A stretch of DNA of 64,000 bases from Ophioceras dolichostomum (lineage: Eukaryota > Ascomycota > Sordariomycetes > Magnaporthales > Ophioceraceae): positions 68,096 through 132,095 of the forward strand of contig PYST01000048.1 in NCBI GenBank assembly GCA_003049485.1. Direction: 5' to 3'. Shown here piece by piece: positions 1 through 11,729 of the stretch (positions within the stretch are counted from its first letter, which is position 1; every line of letters begins with the position of its first letter). A model generated the notes under the pieces. It saw only the letters and a program-made list of their open reading frames with translations, made no database searches and had not been told where the DNA came from. The position numbers were made by a program, and so were the translations under genes.

Positions 1-1189
1 GTTCTGATAGTGGATGCCATCGACCATGAATACGATTTTTGCCCCCTTCCCTCAGAGCACGGTTGTGGCGGCACGCGTGAAGGATTGCTGCGATTTTCCA
101 GTCCCGGTTCGGTTTCTTCAGCTCGCTGCACGCTTCAGGTCCCCGCGCAGCTGCCACCAACCGTACCTTCACTGCAGGTCCCACCAACACGAATTACCAG
201 AGCGTCGTCCAAACAAGAGCTTGTTCGTGACCGGAGACAAGACGAGACGAAACGAGCTCCCCTGGACGGACATGTCGGGGCATGTGGGCATCTTCATTTG
301 CGAAGCATGCGCGTTTCTCTCTTCATTGATGTCTCTCTCCCTCTCCCTCTACCTCTCTACCCACGGTATCTATTTCCGCGTCCCTTACCCCTCTAAACGT
401 GGGCGTACAACATAAATAGGTTTGATTCGGCCTGAGCCTCCGGCGCACACTGTCTGGCTGGCCACCAATCTACCGAACTATCTCCAAGCTCCTGAGTTCG
501 TTCGTCTACGGGTGAACACACGGTACCTTTTTTTCACTGTCATTTGCCTCATTTACCACCTGTGCATCACTACCTGGTGGGTAAATCTCGCGTGTGTTTT
601 GAATTTCTTGTGGAAACCGAAACTAACAACGACCTAGGTACTTTGGTGGCCATATGTTTAGAGCGACAGCAGCGTCCTCGCCGAGTGAGTACAAAGCTGT
701 AGCTCGTCAAAATTTACCCCTCTTACCATACACCTTTCTATTACCTGCTCGGCTGTCTGGTAAGTACCCTTATATGAGAACACCCACGATCCAGGGCCTG
801 CGATGTATTGTGCTGTTATATATTTCGTTGCTTGTATTTCACCACGAGGGGTGTCTATACAACACCGCACAGCCCACGAGACGTCTCGGCCGATGCAGAA
901 TACCGTTGGAAACTGCAGTTGAGTCCCTTACATTACATTGCATAGCAGCTCTGTTCACCGTGACCTCCGTAACCTCAGTCCCCTACTACCTGGGTGGCCC
1001 AAACACTGCCGTGCTCACCCTTGATGCAGCTGCCCGATTAACACCATGACCGCACAGGAGCGACGTAATGACTGCCTGCCACCCAACGTCGGCCTCCATC
1101 CTCACAGGCCCGGTCTGAGCCTGCTCGTGCCTGCCGAGAGCCTGCAGTGATGGTCTGTGTCGTTCCACAAGAACCGTCGAGTTGCAGCC
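1..1189. other. Left-edge intergenic region and Hul4 upstream
   Basis: No recognisable gene. Short overlapping open frames on both strands match no family I know and lack consistent splice signals. A CT-rich run lies at about 326-364. The right part is presumably the promoter and 5' leader of the Hul4 gene. Confidence 0.5.
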
Positions 1190-4100
1190 ATGGCAGGACC
1201 CGACGAGCGTCGCCCCTCACTGCCGACAATGTCACAACAAGATGAATTTCCACGGCAGCAGCAGCAGCAGCCGCCACCGCCCTCGCGCTCGGCCAACAGG
1301 GTTCGACGCAGCGATTCCGGCTCCGACCCTCTCCGCCGCAGGAATGCGGACAGCTTGAGGAGCCGCCCGCAGATGACCGACTTCGAGTTCTTAGACGTCT
1401 CACAAGTTCAGGTCGATTCCAGCTCCTCAGACTCCGACTTTCGGCCCAAACGACCGCCCCGCCCGCATCACGGTCGATCCATGAGCCACCCGTTCCCCTC
1501 CTTGTTTTCCGGACGGAAGAAGAAGCGAGAAGACCCCGGCTCAAGCGACGGGGATGGGGACACCTCCGCGATGCCCAGTTTGAGGGGGTCTAGGGGCTTG
1601 CTAGGTCGTCGCCCACCCCTGAAGGACACGCCGGCTGCGGCATCTAGGGATTTCACAACTGGGAACTGTATGACCTGCGGCTCGCTCATGCGCTGGCCTA
1701 GGGAACTGGACGTTTTCAAGTGCACGATATGTTTGACCATAAACGACCTCAAGCCGATGAGTCGCGCGCAAAAGCAGCCCGGCGGCGACTTCAGGCATGG
1801 TCGCCGCCGTGAGGACGATTCTGCAGCCTCTGCCGCGCAGACTTTTAGTCACGGTATGTCTCCAATGCTTTCTCTGTGCTTAGTGTGACCTGTCCGAGCA
1901 TCCTGTCTACCTACCTACCCTGTCTGCCAGCCAAGAATGTCCGACAGCCTCTGCATTTGTCTGCAAAGGCTTACCTGTATCCGATTTCTACCTCACAGCT
2001 CAGCCGATATCAGTGGAACATACCAAGCTGCTCGTCAGGCAATGCTTGAGGAACTTTATCCTGCTCTCCCTTTCCGGGGATTCTTCCAAGGCGCTACTAC
2101 AACTTCCCAGTATTCGGTCGGCGCAAACTGTGGATGATGGCGCCGCCGAAGCAAGGCAAGCACAGCTGGAAGAGCCCGACATGTTGGCTCGAGCGACTCA
2201 CGTGCCAGTATGGGACCCCGAGGCTCCGGATATGGCATTGTCGGGGACTAGCATTGGCATTGCGATGCCGCCTCGGCTTAACAGCCACGGCCCAAGGTCG
2301 CATTCGACGTCGTATCCCGACCACCGCCCTAGGCTGCACACGATCGTCGACCCTCCCGGAATGCGGAGTGGAATCAACAGTCAAAACGCTGCTTCTGGCC
2401 ACAGTGCCTCCGTGGACGTCGAGGCAAAGAAGATTTTCAAACCCCTGGAAGACTACGTCGTCACGTGTTTTACATCCTGGCAATGCCTGACCGCTTCCTT
2501 TGGCGGCCCTCGGCTTCCGAGTCACCCCTCTCGACGAACCGAGGAGCCTAGAAGGCGTGGCCCGGAGACCAGAAGAGCAGGAGTAGGTCCACCATCCCCG
2601 GCCCTTGTCGACGTCTCGATAGCGGAGTTAGACGCCAAGATGCTTCTCCTCGGCGATGTTGCTGAGAATGGATCGTGGTGGACTGGTGGTGGCAGGGGTG
2701 GCGACAGCGGGGACGAGGCCTCGCCCCATCGGCGGTCCGCTCCTCAACGGGGTGAAGAAAGCCACTACCGGGTACACCATCTCAGTAGCACCAAGCCTCT
2801 CAGCATCGACTGGGCCGAGGTGGGCGATTGGTATGATACCGTTGTGAACTCTGGCCGGCCATGGAAAGCCGTTTATGACGGGATAATCACTGGGAATGGT
2901 GAGCTGGGCCAGGAGCGTCCTGAGGTAGACATCCAATTATTGGAAGCCCAGATACTGGCAGCTCAAGACCACGTCCAGAGGGTGCTGTTGAAGGCAATTG
3001 AGGTGATATTGAAACGCCCCGGTCGACCACTAACAGAACCTCTTGACCTCCGCTTTCTTCTCCTGATTCTGGCGAATCCGCTCCTGCAGGCGAACTGCAG
3101 GATGTTCGCTGGTCAGTATCCCCGTACGGGCAGTGAACAGGCCCCCTGGCGCGAGACCGCGAAAGAGAACGAACCACCTCGCAACGGCACAGGGTCCGCA
3201 TCTGGGCGCCACTCCGGAATTATCAAACGCATCGTTGGGCTCATATCAAACTCGTCAAACACCTGTCATAATCAGTTGGTTGCCTGGCTGGCGAGGTACC
3301 CAGAGAGTCGGTTCGCTGAGATCAAAGATCTCGTCAACGGGCTGCTGATTTACCGTCTGATCCGGCAGAGTGAGAAGGAGCAGGACGCCGATGGGGATGG
3401 AACGCGTGGTTTTCTGTCGCCGAGCCGCGCCATACATCACATGGTTCCGAGCTTGTCTGCTGGCGGATCAGTTGCCACCCTGCATGCCGCTCTGGGACAA
3501 TCTTCTGGCGGGGGGGCGTCGAAGGGATGGAAGCCGCCCCCGAAGAAGCAGACTCTTAGTAGTGACGACTGGCAGGTTAAGGCTTCTGCCCGCGTCATGA
3601 CCTTGATCTTTGCCGGAAACAATCTCCGCCACGCCCGTCGTGGACCCCTGGAGCCTGGCGGGTCCGGTGCCCTTCCGAACGGCTCCGATCGACTGGAGGG
3701 GCGGGTGCACGCTCGTGGCCAGCTGCTGCCCACCTCAGACTTCTACATGCCGTTGCTTGACAGCTGGGACCTGGTGGCGGACTTCGAGACCTGGGAGAGC
3801 CGCCGAGGGAAGTTCTCGTTTTGCCAGTATCCGTTCCTACTGAGCATCTGGGCCAAGATACAGATCTTGGAGCACGACGCAAAGCGGCAGAAAGATAAAA
3901 GGGCCAGAGACGCCTTCTTCGACGGCCTCCTCAGTAATCGGAGATTTGCAAGGTTCCTCGACCTCAACATACGCCGTGAATGCCTGGTCGAAGACAGCCT
4001 GAAGGCGGTGGGCGAGGCCATCGGCAGTGGTGGCGATGATATCAAAAAGGACCTCCGCATCACTTTCAGGGGCGAAGAGGGCGTGGACGCAGGCGGCCTG

Positions 4101-5296
4101 CGCAAAGAGTGGTTTCTGCTCTTGGTTAGGGAAGTCTTCAACCCGGATCATGGTTAGTCAGCAATCCCGACTCCCTGAGCTACCCTCCTGCGGACAACGA
4201 ACTTGACTGCGGATGGCGTTTCTGAGGATAGCCTTCGCTACTGCCTACATACCTTTCCAAGTAAGGTACCTAGGTACTTAGGCTGTTGCACTTTACTGAC
4301 TCGTCACGCTCATACGCTTGTTGGCCCTTGATCGTCGACTATCAAACAGGCATGTTTATCTATGACGAAGACTCGCGATACTGTTACTTCAATCCCAACT
4401 CCTTCGAGACTTCCGACCAGTATTTCCTCGTGGGCGTGGTCTTTGGGCTGGCGATCTATAACTCGACCATTCTAGACGTTGCCTTCCCACCATTCGCATT
4501 CCGCAAACTGCTCTCCGCTGCGCCGCCGGCTCAGGGGACGGTGCCTACCCACCCCAGAACGCCAATGACGTACACCCTAGATGATCTAGCCGAGTTTCGC
4601 CCTCAGCTAGCTAGGGGTCTAAAAAAGCTCCTTGAGTACGAGGGCGACGACGTCGAATCCATGTTCTGCCTTGACTTCACTATCAACGTAGACAAGTACG
4701 GATCGCTCGAGAAGGTGGTCCTCGGTGGGCCTGGCGGCGAGGCCAGGCCGGTGACCAACGCCAGCCGCCGCGAGTTCGTCGACCTGTACATTAGGTATCT
4801 GCTCGACACGTCTGTCTCCCGCCAGTTCGAGCCGTTCAAGCGCGGCTTCTTCACGGTCTGCGGCGGCAACGCACTGTCCCTATTCCGGCCGGAGGAGATC
4901 GAGCTCCTCGTCAGGGGCTCGGACGAGGCCCTCGACATCACCTCGCTGCGAGCCGTGGCCGAGTACGACGGCTGGGGAGGCTCACCTGGGCCCGCCGGTA
5001 GCTTTCGTCCGGAGGACGAGACCACGGTGCAATGGTTCTGGGAGTCGTTTGCGGAGGCCGCAGCCTCGGATCAGCGCAAGCTGCTGATCTTCATCACGGG
5101 TAGCGACCGCATCCCCGCGATGGGGGCGGCCTCACTCGTGATCAGGCTAGTGTGCCTAGGCGAGGATTGTGGAAGGTTCCCCACCGCGAGGACCTGCTTC
5201 AACACGTTGGCTCTGTGGCGATATAGTTCTAGGGAGAGGCTCGAGGCGATGCTGTGGGGTGCAGTACATGAGAGTGAGGGATTCGGGTTGAAATGA
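1190..5296 (+). CDS. HUL4: HECT-type E3 ubiquitin ligase, Hul4-like
   Basis: Exons read as 1190-1853, 1999-4152 and 4350-5296, giving 1254 residues. All junctions are in phase. The protein accepts ubiquitin from an E2 on a HECT cysteine and passes it to substrates. The N-terminal third is low-complexity, with a Gln run and Ser/Asp-rich stretches. A paired CxxC module near residues 160-185 (CMTC...CTIC) matches the zinc-binding N-terminus of fungal Hul4. A helical middle region leads into the HECT domain (about residue 900 to the end). The HECT core includes the FRGEEGVDAGGLRKEW segment and ends in TCFNTLALW, where Cys1222, 33 residues from the C-terminus, is the expected catalytic cysteine. 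The start at 1190 was chosen over an upstream frame because it opens the conserved region. Intron 2 carries a palindromic motif. Yeast Hul4 is linked to nuclear protein quality control; the role here is by family. Confidence 0.93.
4262..4280. repeat. GTACCTAGGTAC palindrome inside Hul4 intron 2
   Basis: A perfect 12-bp palindrome (4266-4277) lies about 70 nt before the intron 2 acceptor. It belongs to the family seen between genes elsewhere in the window. An intronic location suggests scattered insertion rather than a promoter-only role. Confidence 0.6.
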
Positions 5297-5992
5297 GTGA
5301 CGCTTGAGCGACTCATTATCGCCGCCATCAGGCAGGCGCACCTACTTACCTGCCTACTTAGGTAGGTACCTAGGTATTTTACGTATGTAAGGGTGCAAAC
5401 TGGCTAGATGTGGCCCGAAATGAAGGCCCCATGTGTCCTATCCATGAGCCCTTCGAGTCCATCTTTGGACCAAACATGTTCACAGTACTTTTTTTTATAG
5501 CATGGGAGTTTTGCTAGGGTCAGATTGGATGAACTGCGTCCTGGCATTCTGGAATTTTCCAAGACTTGATACAGTGATACTGCCGAAGACTCCTAGTCGA
5601 AGGCGTGGAAGGAACCAAGACCTTACAAGACGCACCGTGGCTGGCGGCCGCATGCCGTCCTTGACGTTTACCACGCACGCCCAGCCGCTACCTAGGTACA
5701 CATGGAAGATCCATACATGAAACATGACAGATGTTCCCAGGTTGAGTAGTTGGGAAATTGGCCGATAAAGTGATCAATGCCAACTCACTGCCGTCTGTGA
5801 AAGGACAGCTGAGCTGGAGAGGGAGCGGCAAGCTTGTCGTCATCTTGTGAATTTTGTACACGTCCGAAGGTTAGCTGGTCTGATGGCGGAGGCAGCAGGC
5901 GCGCTATCTAGAGCATCCTTCCGGGCGACTGGTATGTGCGGTGTCTCGGGAATGATATGATAATAAATACAGCCAATGCGTGGGCATTGGGT
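5297..5992. other. Convergent intergenic region Hul4/Mrp49
   Basis: Both flanking genes end here, so this holds two 3' untranslated regions. A palindrome-rich stretch (5341-5380, including TAGGTACCTA at 5363-5372) and a CTACCTAGGTAC element near 5690 are present. No gene seen. Confidence 0.5.
5341..5380. repeat. GGTAGGTACCTAGGTA palindromic cluster
   Basis: Overlapping copies of CCTACTTA / TAGGTACCTA lie just past the Hul4 stop. The core 5363-5372 is a perfect 10-bp palindrome. Function unknown. Confidence 0.6.
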
Positions 5993-6911
5993 CTAATTTC
6001 CAGCCTTCATAGCGGCGGCCTCGGCCTTGGCGCGTTCCAAAAGCACCTTCTCTCGCTTTTGTCCATCCCGGTAGGCGGCCATGATGACGCGGTCCTCGTT
6101 GCCTCGCTCCCTTATGCGTTTAAATTCCGCCATCTCGGCCTGCTCATCCGGCGTTGGTGACACAAGAACTGCACCCGTCTTTGCCATGAAGTCGCGGAGG
6201 ATCGCCCCCTGTTTCTTGCCCGTCATGTCGATGGTGAGGACCCGCTCGCCCTCGGCGGGCGGTGGTGCCTTGGAGTCGCCTTTCGTGGTCGAGCCGCTGG
6301 TCTTGGAGTGGGACGATGTCGATGTCGACGTCGGCGAGTCGGTCGTGCGGATGTAGATGGACAGCTTTGCCGGCTGGCTGCTCTCAATTCCCCTATTCAC
6401 GATCATCGGCACGCCCGGGTTCCAGTACTTTAACCTGGTGAGGCTCTGTTGCCAAAACTTCCTGGTGCGGCGACAGAGCATTTGTGTGTTAGCGAGTGAT
6501 CCAATGGTCCATTGCTCACTCCTGTTGAGTCCCAACCGCCGCGCCTCCGTTGCCGCGAGTAAATAGGTGGCTACCAGCAGGCAGAGGAAGATTATTTCCG
6601 TACCTGGGTCCAAAATGCCCCCCGTCGCTTCTCATCGCAAACTGGAGATGTATCCTGCTGATCTCAGAGGGCAGCACCGCGCCTCCAGGCCCATACTTAA
6701 TGTTGAGCAGCTGTCAACAGATCAGTGTTAGCGAGGCGCCACATGCTTTGGAATATTTCGCCTTGTATGCGATGGAGGCGCAAATACCTTCTGTAGCAAG
6801 AGCCGGTCAGGTCAGGGTTAGCAGGGGCCCGTGGAAAGACGATACATTGATGTTACTCGGGGAAGGACTTACGGTCTTTAAAAGTCTCATACGGGTGACG
6901 ACGGCGACCAT
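5993..6911 (-). CDS. MRP49: Mitochondrial ribosomal protein Mrp49 (L51/S25/CI-B8 domain)
   Basis: Exons in transcript order are 6873-6911, 6604-6710 and 5993-6461, giving 204 residues. Phases match. This is a mitochondrial large-subunit ribosomal protein of the thioredoxin-like L51/S25/CI-B8 family. Family signatures seen after splicing are LLNIKYGPGGAVLP, then ISRIHLQF, GGHFGPRKFW and LKYWNPGVPM. The basic N-terminus (MVAVVTRMRLLKT) replaces a classical presequence, as is common in these proteins. A Ser/Thr-rich insert near residues 110-130 and a charged helical tail follow. The first intron (6711-6872) contains a possible 3-nt exon AAG at 6788-6790 with AG/GT flanks that would add one Lys in frame; without it the spacing looks right for the family. 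It is divergent from the Mtg3 gene, with 390 bp between the start codons. Confidence 0.88.
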
Positions 6912-7301
6912 CTTGAATATGGCTGAGGCCCAGCGGCCTCGGGACAAATAAATGCCTGAGTGGACAGCAGTGTGAACGCTGGAATCCCGAGTTTTGTTCG
7001 TCTATTTAGAAGTGCTCTGACAGGGAATAATTCTATCGCGATTTTCCTGACAGGGTCCACTTGATACCCAGGTACCTGAAGGAATTCCATACGGGAACAT
7101 CCGTGCATCGAGCTGGGGTAGGTCCACCACCCAGGATGAAATCAGAACAAGCCCGGCAGACATTTCCCACATTTCCCGTCTCTCCCTCTCTCCCCCTCTC
7201 CCTCTTTTCTTTTTTTTCTTTCCTTGATCGGCTATATCTTGAATGAAGACGTCTGCTTCGTCTTTTGCGCCAATGTTTCCTGCTCCGCCCCGATTCCGGT
7301 T
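6912..7301. promoter_or_regulatory. Divergent promoter Mrp49 / Mtg3
   Basis: 390 bp separate the start codons of two genes for mitochondrial translation. A long pyrimidine tract (about 7179-7224), typical of fungal core promoters, lies just upstream of the Mtg3 start on the + strand. A CAGGTACCTG palindrome is at about 7069-7078. No TATA box stands out. Confidence 0.55.
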
Positions 7302-9530
7302 ATGATGCGATTCGCGAGGTGCTTCCGGGCTTCTCTACGCCCACCCCAACAAAGCACTGCGTTGCCTTTTGAAGCACCCCTATTGTTTCTGAACACAACA
7401 ACACCGCCAATACGAGGGTTTGCATCCACGTCGAATATATGGCCGCAGAAGCGACTTTTGGTCCGCCAGCGAAGCGCTGAATCAAGACGAGCGGGGCTAG
7501 GGCCCGCGGTGCGGGAACTGCACAGCAGCATTGGGCGGCGACAGCGGGCAGGCGAAGCTTCCTGTTCCCCCGCGGCTCCAGAGGTTGTGCGTGAACCAAG
7601 CTCAAAAGCCGTTGAGGCTGCCCTCGAACCTCTCGAGCCCCTCGAGCCTCTCGACCCACTGGCACCACCCGAACCCGTCCGCCTCCTCCCCGTCCAGTGC
7701 ACTGGATGTGGAGCGTTGTCGCAGACCAGCGACCCGCATCGTGCAGGATACTTTCGACTGGACAGGAAGGATGTGAGGACTTACCTGGAAGGCCTGGGCT
7801 CATCTCATGAGAACGCGGGTTCCGGAAGTGGCGGCAAAGAGACGGATAGGATCGTCGAAGGCGCGCTGCGGGGCTTGGATCCTGAGCGACTTTCTGAACT
7901 CGGGCTCGATATAAAGAGTTTGGCTGGAAGCACCAGCGACGCCGACGTTGGAAATCATGCGTCAAAGCCTACTACTCCTTTCGAGCGGATGCCATTGTGT
8001 GATCGGTGCCATAGGCTAGTTCACCACTCTGAAGGCGAATCGATATACCATCCCTCCATGGAAGCGATCCAAGAAACTATTCAAGAGTCACCATACAAGT
8101 ACAACCATGTCTATCACGTCATCGATGCCGCCGACTTTCCCATGTCCCTGTTGCCGCAAATCACCAAGCTCCTGGACATGATGCCTTTGCGGTCCAGGAA
8201 CCGGCGGGCCAAGATGGGGCGGTTCTACGGCGACCGCAAAACAGAGATCAGTTTCATCATCACCAGGTCGGACTTGCTAGGGCGGAAAAAGGAAGATGTC
8301 GATCGGCTGATGCCGTACCTGACGGAGACGCTCCGTGACGCCCTAGGCAGGACAGTGAGGAATGCGCGACTCGGGAACGTCCGGTGCGTCAGTTCCAAAC
8401 GCAACTGGTGGACCACGGCGCTGAAAGACGACATCTGGCGACGCGGGGGCGCCGGCTGGATGGTGGGCAAGGTGAATGTTGGCAAGAGCCAGCTTTTCGA
8501 GGCAGTCTTCCCGAAAGGGCGCATGGAAGCGACTCCACCCTCCAAGCATCAGATCGAGGTTGCGTTACAGCCCAGAAAGGACGAAGGCGGGCAGGCAATG
8601 CTAGGCCGCCATGGAATCGAGGACGATAGCGAGAAAGACTTGGACGCGTACTCGCTGCTGCCCCCCGCACGGCCCGAGACCAACTACCCGGACATGCCTG
8701 TAGTGTCGTCGCTTCCCGGCACCACGGCGTCTCCCATCCGAGTTCCGTTTGGCGGCGGAAAGGGCGAGCTCATCGACCTGCCAGGCCTGGAGCGGAGTAG
8801 CTTAGACTTGTTCGTACGTCCGGAGCACCGGGCATCGCTCCTGATGAAGAGCCGCATCTCGCCCGAGCAACAGGTGATGCGGCCTTGGAGCTCGCTTCTG
8901 CTCGGGGGCTTCATCCGGATCACACCCCGTGTGCCGGCCTCGTCGGACCTCATATTCCTAGCGTACGCCTTCACGCCAATCAAAGTCCACTTAACGCGGA
9001 CTGAGAAGGCAATTGAGATCCAGGAGCAGACGAGCGACCGCAACGTCGAGAACATCTCACTGCCAGACACGGGCGCCAAGATTGCCCATGCCGGCTCCTT
9101 CCCGCTGCGGTGGGATGTGACCAAGGCGCGGACGGGGCCCATAACCCGGCACGACGCCGTCAACATGAAGGTGGACCAGCTTCCATACCGCGTGCTGGCC
9201 ACCGACATCCTCATCGAAGGCTGTGGCTGGGTTGAGATAGTGGCTCAGGTTCGGACCAAGGACCTGTTCCGGCAGCCTCAGCCCAAGCGACAGGATGGAA
9301 ACGAATGGTGGCAGCAGGACGCAGGGTCGTCGACGGCCACCCAAGGCGAGCCGAACTGGCCCGTTGTCGACGTCTTCTCTCCGGAGGGCCGGTTCATAGC
9401 CGCGCGGCCTCCCATGAACGCCTGGCAGATGAACAAGCCTAAGAAGCTCAGCGGAGGACGTCCGAAGAAGAGTATGAAAGGAGCCAAGAAGTTAGCCAAG
9501 GCGGCGAGAAGGGCGACAACCGCCTCCTAA
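7302..9530 (+). CDS. GEP3: Mitochondrial circularly permuted GTPase, Mtg3/Gep3 (YqeH-like)
   Basis: Single exon, 742 residues from the ATG at 7302 (a second ATG follows at 7305). An in-frame extension to 7224 exists but would put residues in front of an obvious mitochondrial presequence (MMRFARCFRASLRP). The protein is a YqeH-type GTPase with permuted motif order: a treble-clef zinc module (CTGCGA near residue 132, CDRCHRL near 232), G4-like ITRSDLL near 318, G1 GKVNVGKS near 388, SSLPGTTASP, and G3 DLPGLE near 488. A basic C-terminal tail (KKPSGGRP-like, Lys/Arg-rich) fits rRNA contact. Yeast Gep3/Mtg3 is needed for mitochondrial small-subunit rRNA maturation and interacts genetically with prohibitins. 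A short Glu-Pro-Leu repeat (EPLEPLEPLDPL) lies near residue 108 and looks like a low-complexity insert. Confidence 0.92.
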   Translation: MMRFARCFRASLRPPQQSTALPFEAPLLFLNTTTPPIRGFASTSNIWPQKRLLVRQRSAESRRAGLGPAVRELHSSIGRRQRAGEASCSPAAPEVVREPSSKAVEAALEPLEPLEPLDPLAPPEPVRLLPVQCTGCGALSQTSDPHRAGYFRLDRKDVRTYLEGLGSSHENAGSGSGGKETDRIVEGALRGLDPERLSELGLDIKSLAGSTSDADVGNHASKPTTPFERMPLCDRCHRLVHHSEGESIYHPSMEAIQETIQESPYKYNHVYHVIDAADFPMSLLPQITKLLDMMPLRSRNRRAKMGRFYGDRKTEISFIITRSDLLGRKKEDVDRLMPYLTETLRDALGRTVRNARLGNVRCVSSKRNWWTTALKDDIWRRGGAGWMVGKVNVGKSQLFEAVFPKGRMEATPPSKHQIEVALQPRKDEGGQAMLGRHGIEDDSEKDLDAYSLLPPARPETNYPDMPVVSSLPGTTASPIRVPFGGGKGELIDLPGLERSSLDLFVRPEHRASLLMKSRISPEQQVMRPWSSLLLGGFIRITPRVPASSDLIFLAYAFTPIKVHLTRTEKAIEIQEQTSDRNVENISLPDTGAKIAHAGSFPLRWDVTKARTGPITRHDAVNMKVDQLPYRVLATDILIEGCGWVEIVAQVRTKDLFRQPQPKRQDGNEWWQQDAGSSTATQGEPNWPVVDVFSPEGRFIAARPPMNAWQMNKPKKLSGGRPKKSMKGAKKLAKAARRATTAS

Positions 9531-10138
9531 GATGCCCCCCTGCCCTCTTGAATGGTATCTTGACGAGGCAGTGGTCGCCCAACTAATGCCTGCCGCTCCC
9601 GTGGTAATATGGTACATACTTATGGAGTACTGTTGGGAAACAATGTATTTGTATGCATATATGAGCGCTACGACGCAAATAACGGCTACCTACCTCCTTA
9701 GGTGCCAACCTACGTAGATACCTATATCATGTATATGTAGGTATGTATGAGGCGGATACGTAGGGTGATACCTGCTGCCTTTTGTTACAGCGTTAAGGGT
9801 GACTACCAACGAAACTGTGGAAGAAAAGGGCTATATTGTGCCCATCTTTAGTCTGTCCAGGCGCAAATTGAACTCCTCATGAAAGCACCTGAAAGCCAGA
9901 CGGTCGGGTCTGGTGGGGCCAATGACGTTTGCTGTGCCGGAATTGGATCTACCTATGTCGGTTGTCACCCCACCATGCCACAGCAAAGCAATCCCTCAAC
10001 TTTTCCGATCTTCGCCTCGGCCTTACAACAACAGCAACGACCAAAAGCTTGAGCAGCCTCGAGTTTCCATCTATCTTAATTGCAGGGACCCATCCCGCTG
10101 CATTTTACCGCCAGACTATTGCCAGGCGCTCGCACTCC
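9531..10138. other. Intergenic region Mtg3 to Ypi1
   Basis: Mtg3 3' end and Ypi1 promoter. An AT-richer stretch with CTACCTACC / TAGGTATG elements lies at 9687-9745. A frame continuing from 9913 into the Ypi1 exon 2 frame is not coding. No other gene seen. Confidence 0.5.
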
Positions 10139-10920
10139 ATGGCCTCGGCGCCGTATCAGCAACGGCCCCAAGCTGTCGTCCCCGCATCGCAAGGCCAACA
10201 ACCACAGACCACAGCGCCGATGGCGACACAGAACCAGACAAGGCCTGCAGCGCCATCCCAGGTCCGCACAATGGCGGAAACCCAGACTCAGACCGAGACC
10301 GAGACCCAGCCTCCGGTCGCGATCCTCCGGCTTCGTGGGGCCCAACCAAACAACCGATCAGTCCAGTGGGACGAGTCCGTGGTGGACAACGAGGGCCTCG
10401 GCAGGAAATCATCAAAAGGTGCGTGCGCGGCGCAGGTGTTTTTCTGTCACGACTCTCAGAGGAGAGCCTCTTTTTCCTGACCAACAAGCTGACTCTCTCT
10501 CCCTTTCTCTCCCTTTCTCTCTTCCCTGCAGTCTGCTGCATCTACCATGCGCCTAGGGCCGTCGGCGAGTCGAGCGACGAGTCCTCCTCCGATTCGTCGT
10601 CCTCCTCCGACTCGGACGACACGGACTCAGACGACTCAAGGAGTGGAGGGGTAGGATCATCAAGAGATGCCGACCGCGCCGGCAAGGGGAAGTCGCACGG
10701 GCACGGACACGGGCACGACTGCAGCCACAAGCACAAGAGACCACGACGCCGCGGGCGACGAGACGAGCCTGGCGGCGGGGACGATAAACGGCAGAGGCGG
10801 CAGCCGAGTCCGAATGCCTACGAAAAGATTCCCAAGCCTAGGCCCCGCGGCTCCGGCGACGGTGGTGGCGAGGTTGGCGGCGGCGGCGGCGGCGGTGGTG
10901 GCCCTGCTCTAGCATCATGA
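10139..10920 (+). CDS. YPI1: Type 1 protein phosphatase regulator Ypi1
   Basis: Two exons, 10139-10418 and 10532-10920, 222 residues. The junction restores SSKVCCIYH across the intron (AAA G / TC TGC TGC). The family inhibits and chaperones the PP1 catalytic subunit (Glc7 in yeast) and resembles human protein phosphatase inhibitor 11. Seen: LRLRGAQ, then RSVQWDESVVDNEGLGRKSS, in which RSVQW fits the PP1-docking [RK]xVx[FW] pattern, then the Cys-containing KVCCIYH. An acidic Ser/Asp run (SSDESSSDSSSSSDSDD) follows, then a His/Lys-rich HGHGHGHDCSHKHKRPRRR region and the conserved PSPNAYEK motif. The 113-nt intron ends in a long CT repeat. Three candidate frames overlap here; only the spliced product gives the family pattern throughout. 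Confidence 0.93.
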
Positions 10921-11729
10921 GAGCGGTCGGTTCTCGGGCTGGAGGGTTATTTATTTCTTGATGGACAGCACAGTACCAAAAAGTACGCGGCATGGGAGAC
11001 TACGTTATTCCTACTGTCCGGCCGCGTGAGACTCCCTGGGGATGCACGGCGTTCTTCGGTGCTGGCTCGTAAAAGGGGAGAAGTGGGGACACCTGCCGAG
11101 GTCCCCCTCAAACCACAGATACCTAGAAGCTAGAAGCTTGAAAAGAGAAGTAGATCTTAAGCTAGAAGTTAGGACCCCCGGCCTTTCTGTCGCGGCTGTG
11201 GAAATGGCGTCTAGCGACAAATCAGGGGCACGGCTTCATGCCGTCCGACCTGCTAGTGCTAGACAATTTTAGTCATTGTTCTATCCCGCACTCTTCATTT
11301 GACATCGAACGTGTCCCCCGAGAGCCACGCTCTTCGTGGAGGTCTCGTCGGCAGCTCACGTTGTTGTCTGCACATTCGCCCTGCCGGATGCGACGGACTG
11401 TCACACAAGCGCAACATCACCTTGGTGCCCCGGCGGTGCTGTAGTTGTACGCTGCACATCATGGCTCCTCTGCTGTTCATGATATGGTATCCCGTCCTAT
11501 TATCGTACACATGGCCTTTTTTCTCCGTCTTATCTTGTGCGCACCATCTTCATAGCTTCATTGTGGTAGAGTACAAAAGAGCAATCAACCTGGGAGGCAT
11601 CATCTCACTCTATCGGGGTTCTTCGTAAGGCCGGTCGTTCGTCACTCCGCCTGGCCCAATATCCAGCTCCATTCTCCAGTCCCCTCGCGCCATCAGGCCA
11701 TGACTCCATGGGAATTCTAGCGGCACCCA
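10921..11729. other. Convergent intergenic region Ypi1/DENN gene
   Basis: Two genes end here. A repeated AAGCTAGAAG unit lies near 11125-11170 (CTAGAAGCTAGAAGCTT, then TTAAGCTAGAAG). No gene or RNA recognised. Confidence 0.45.
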
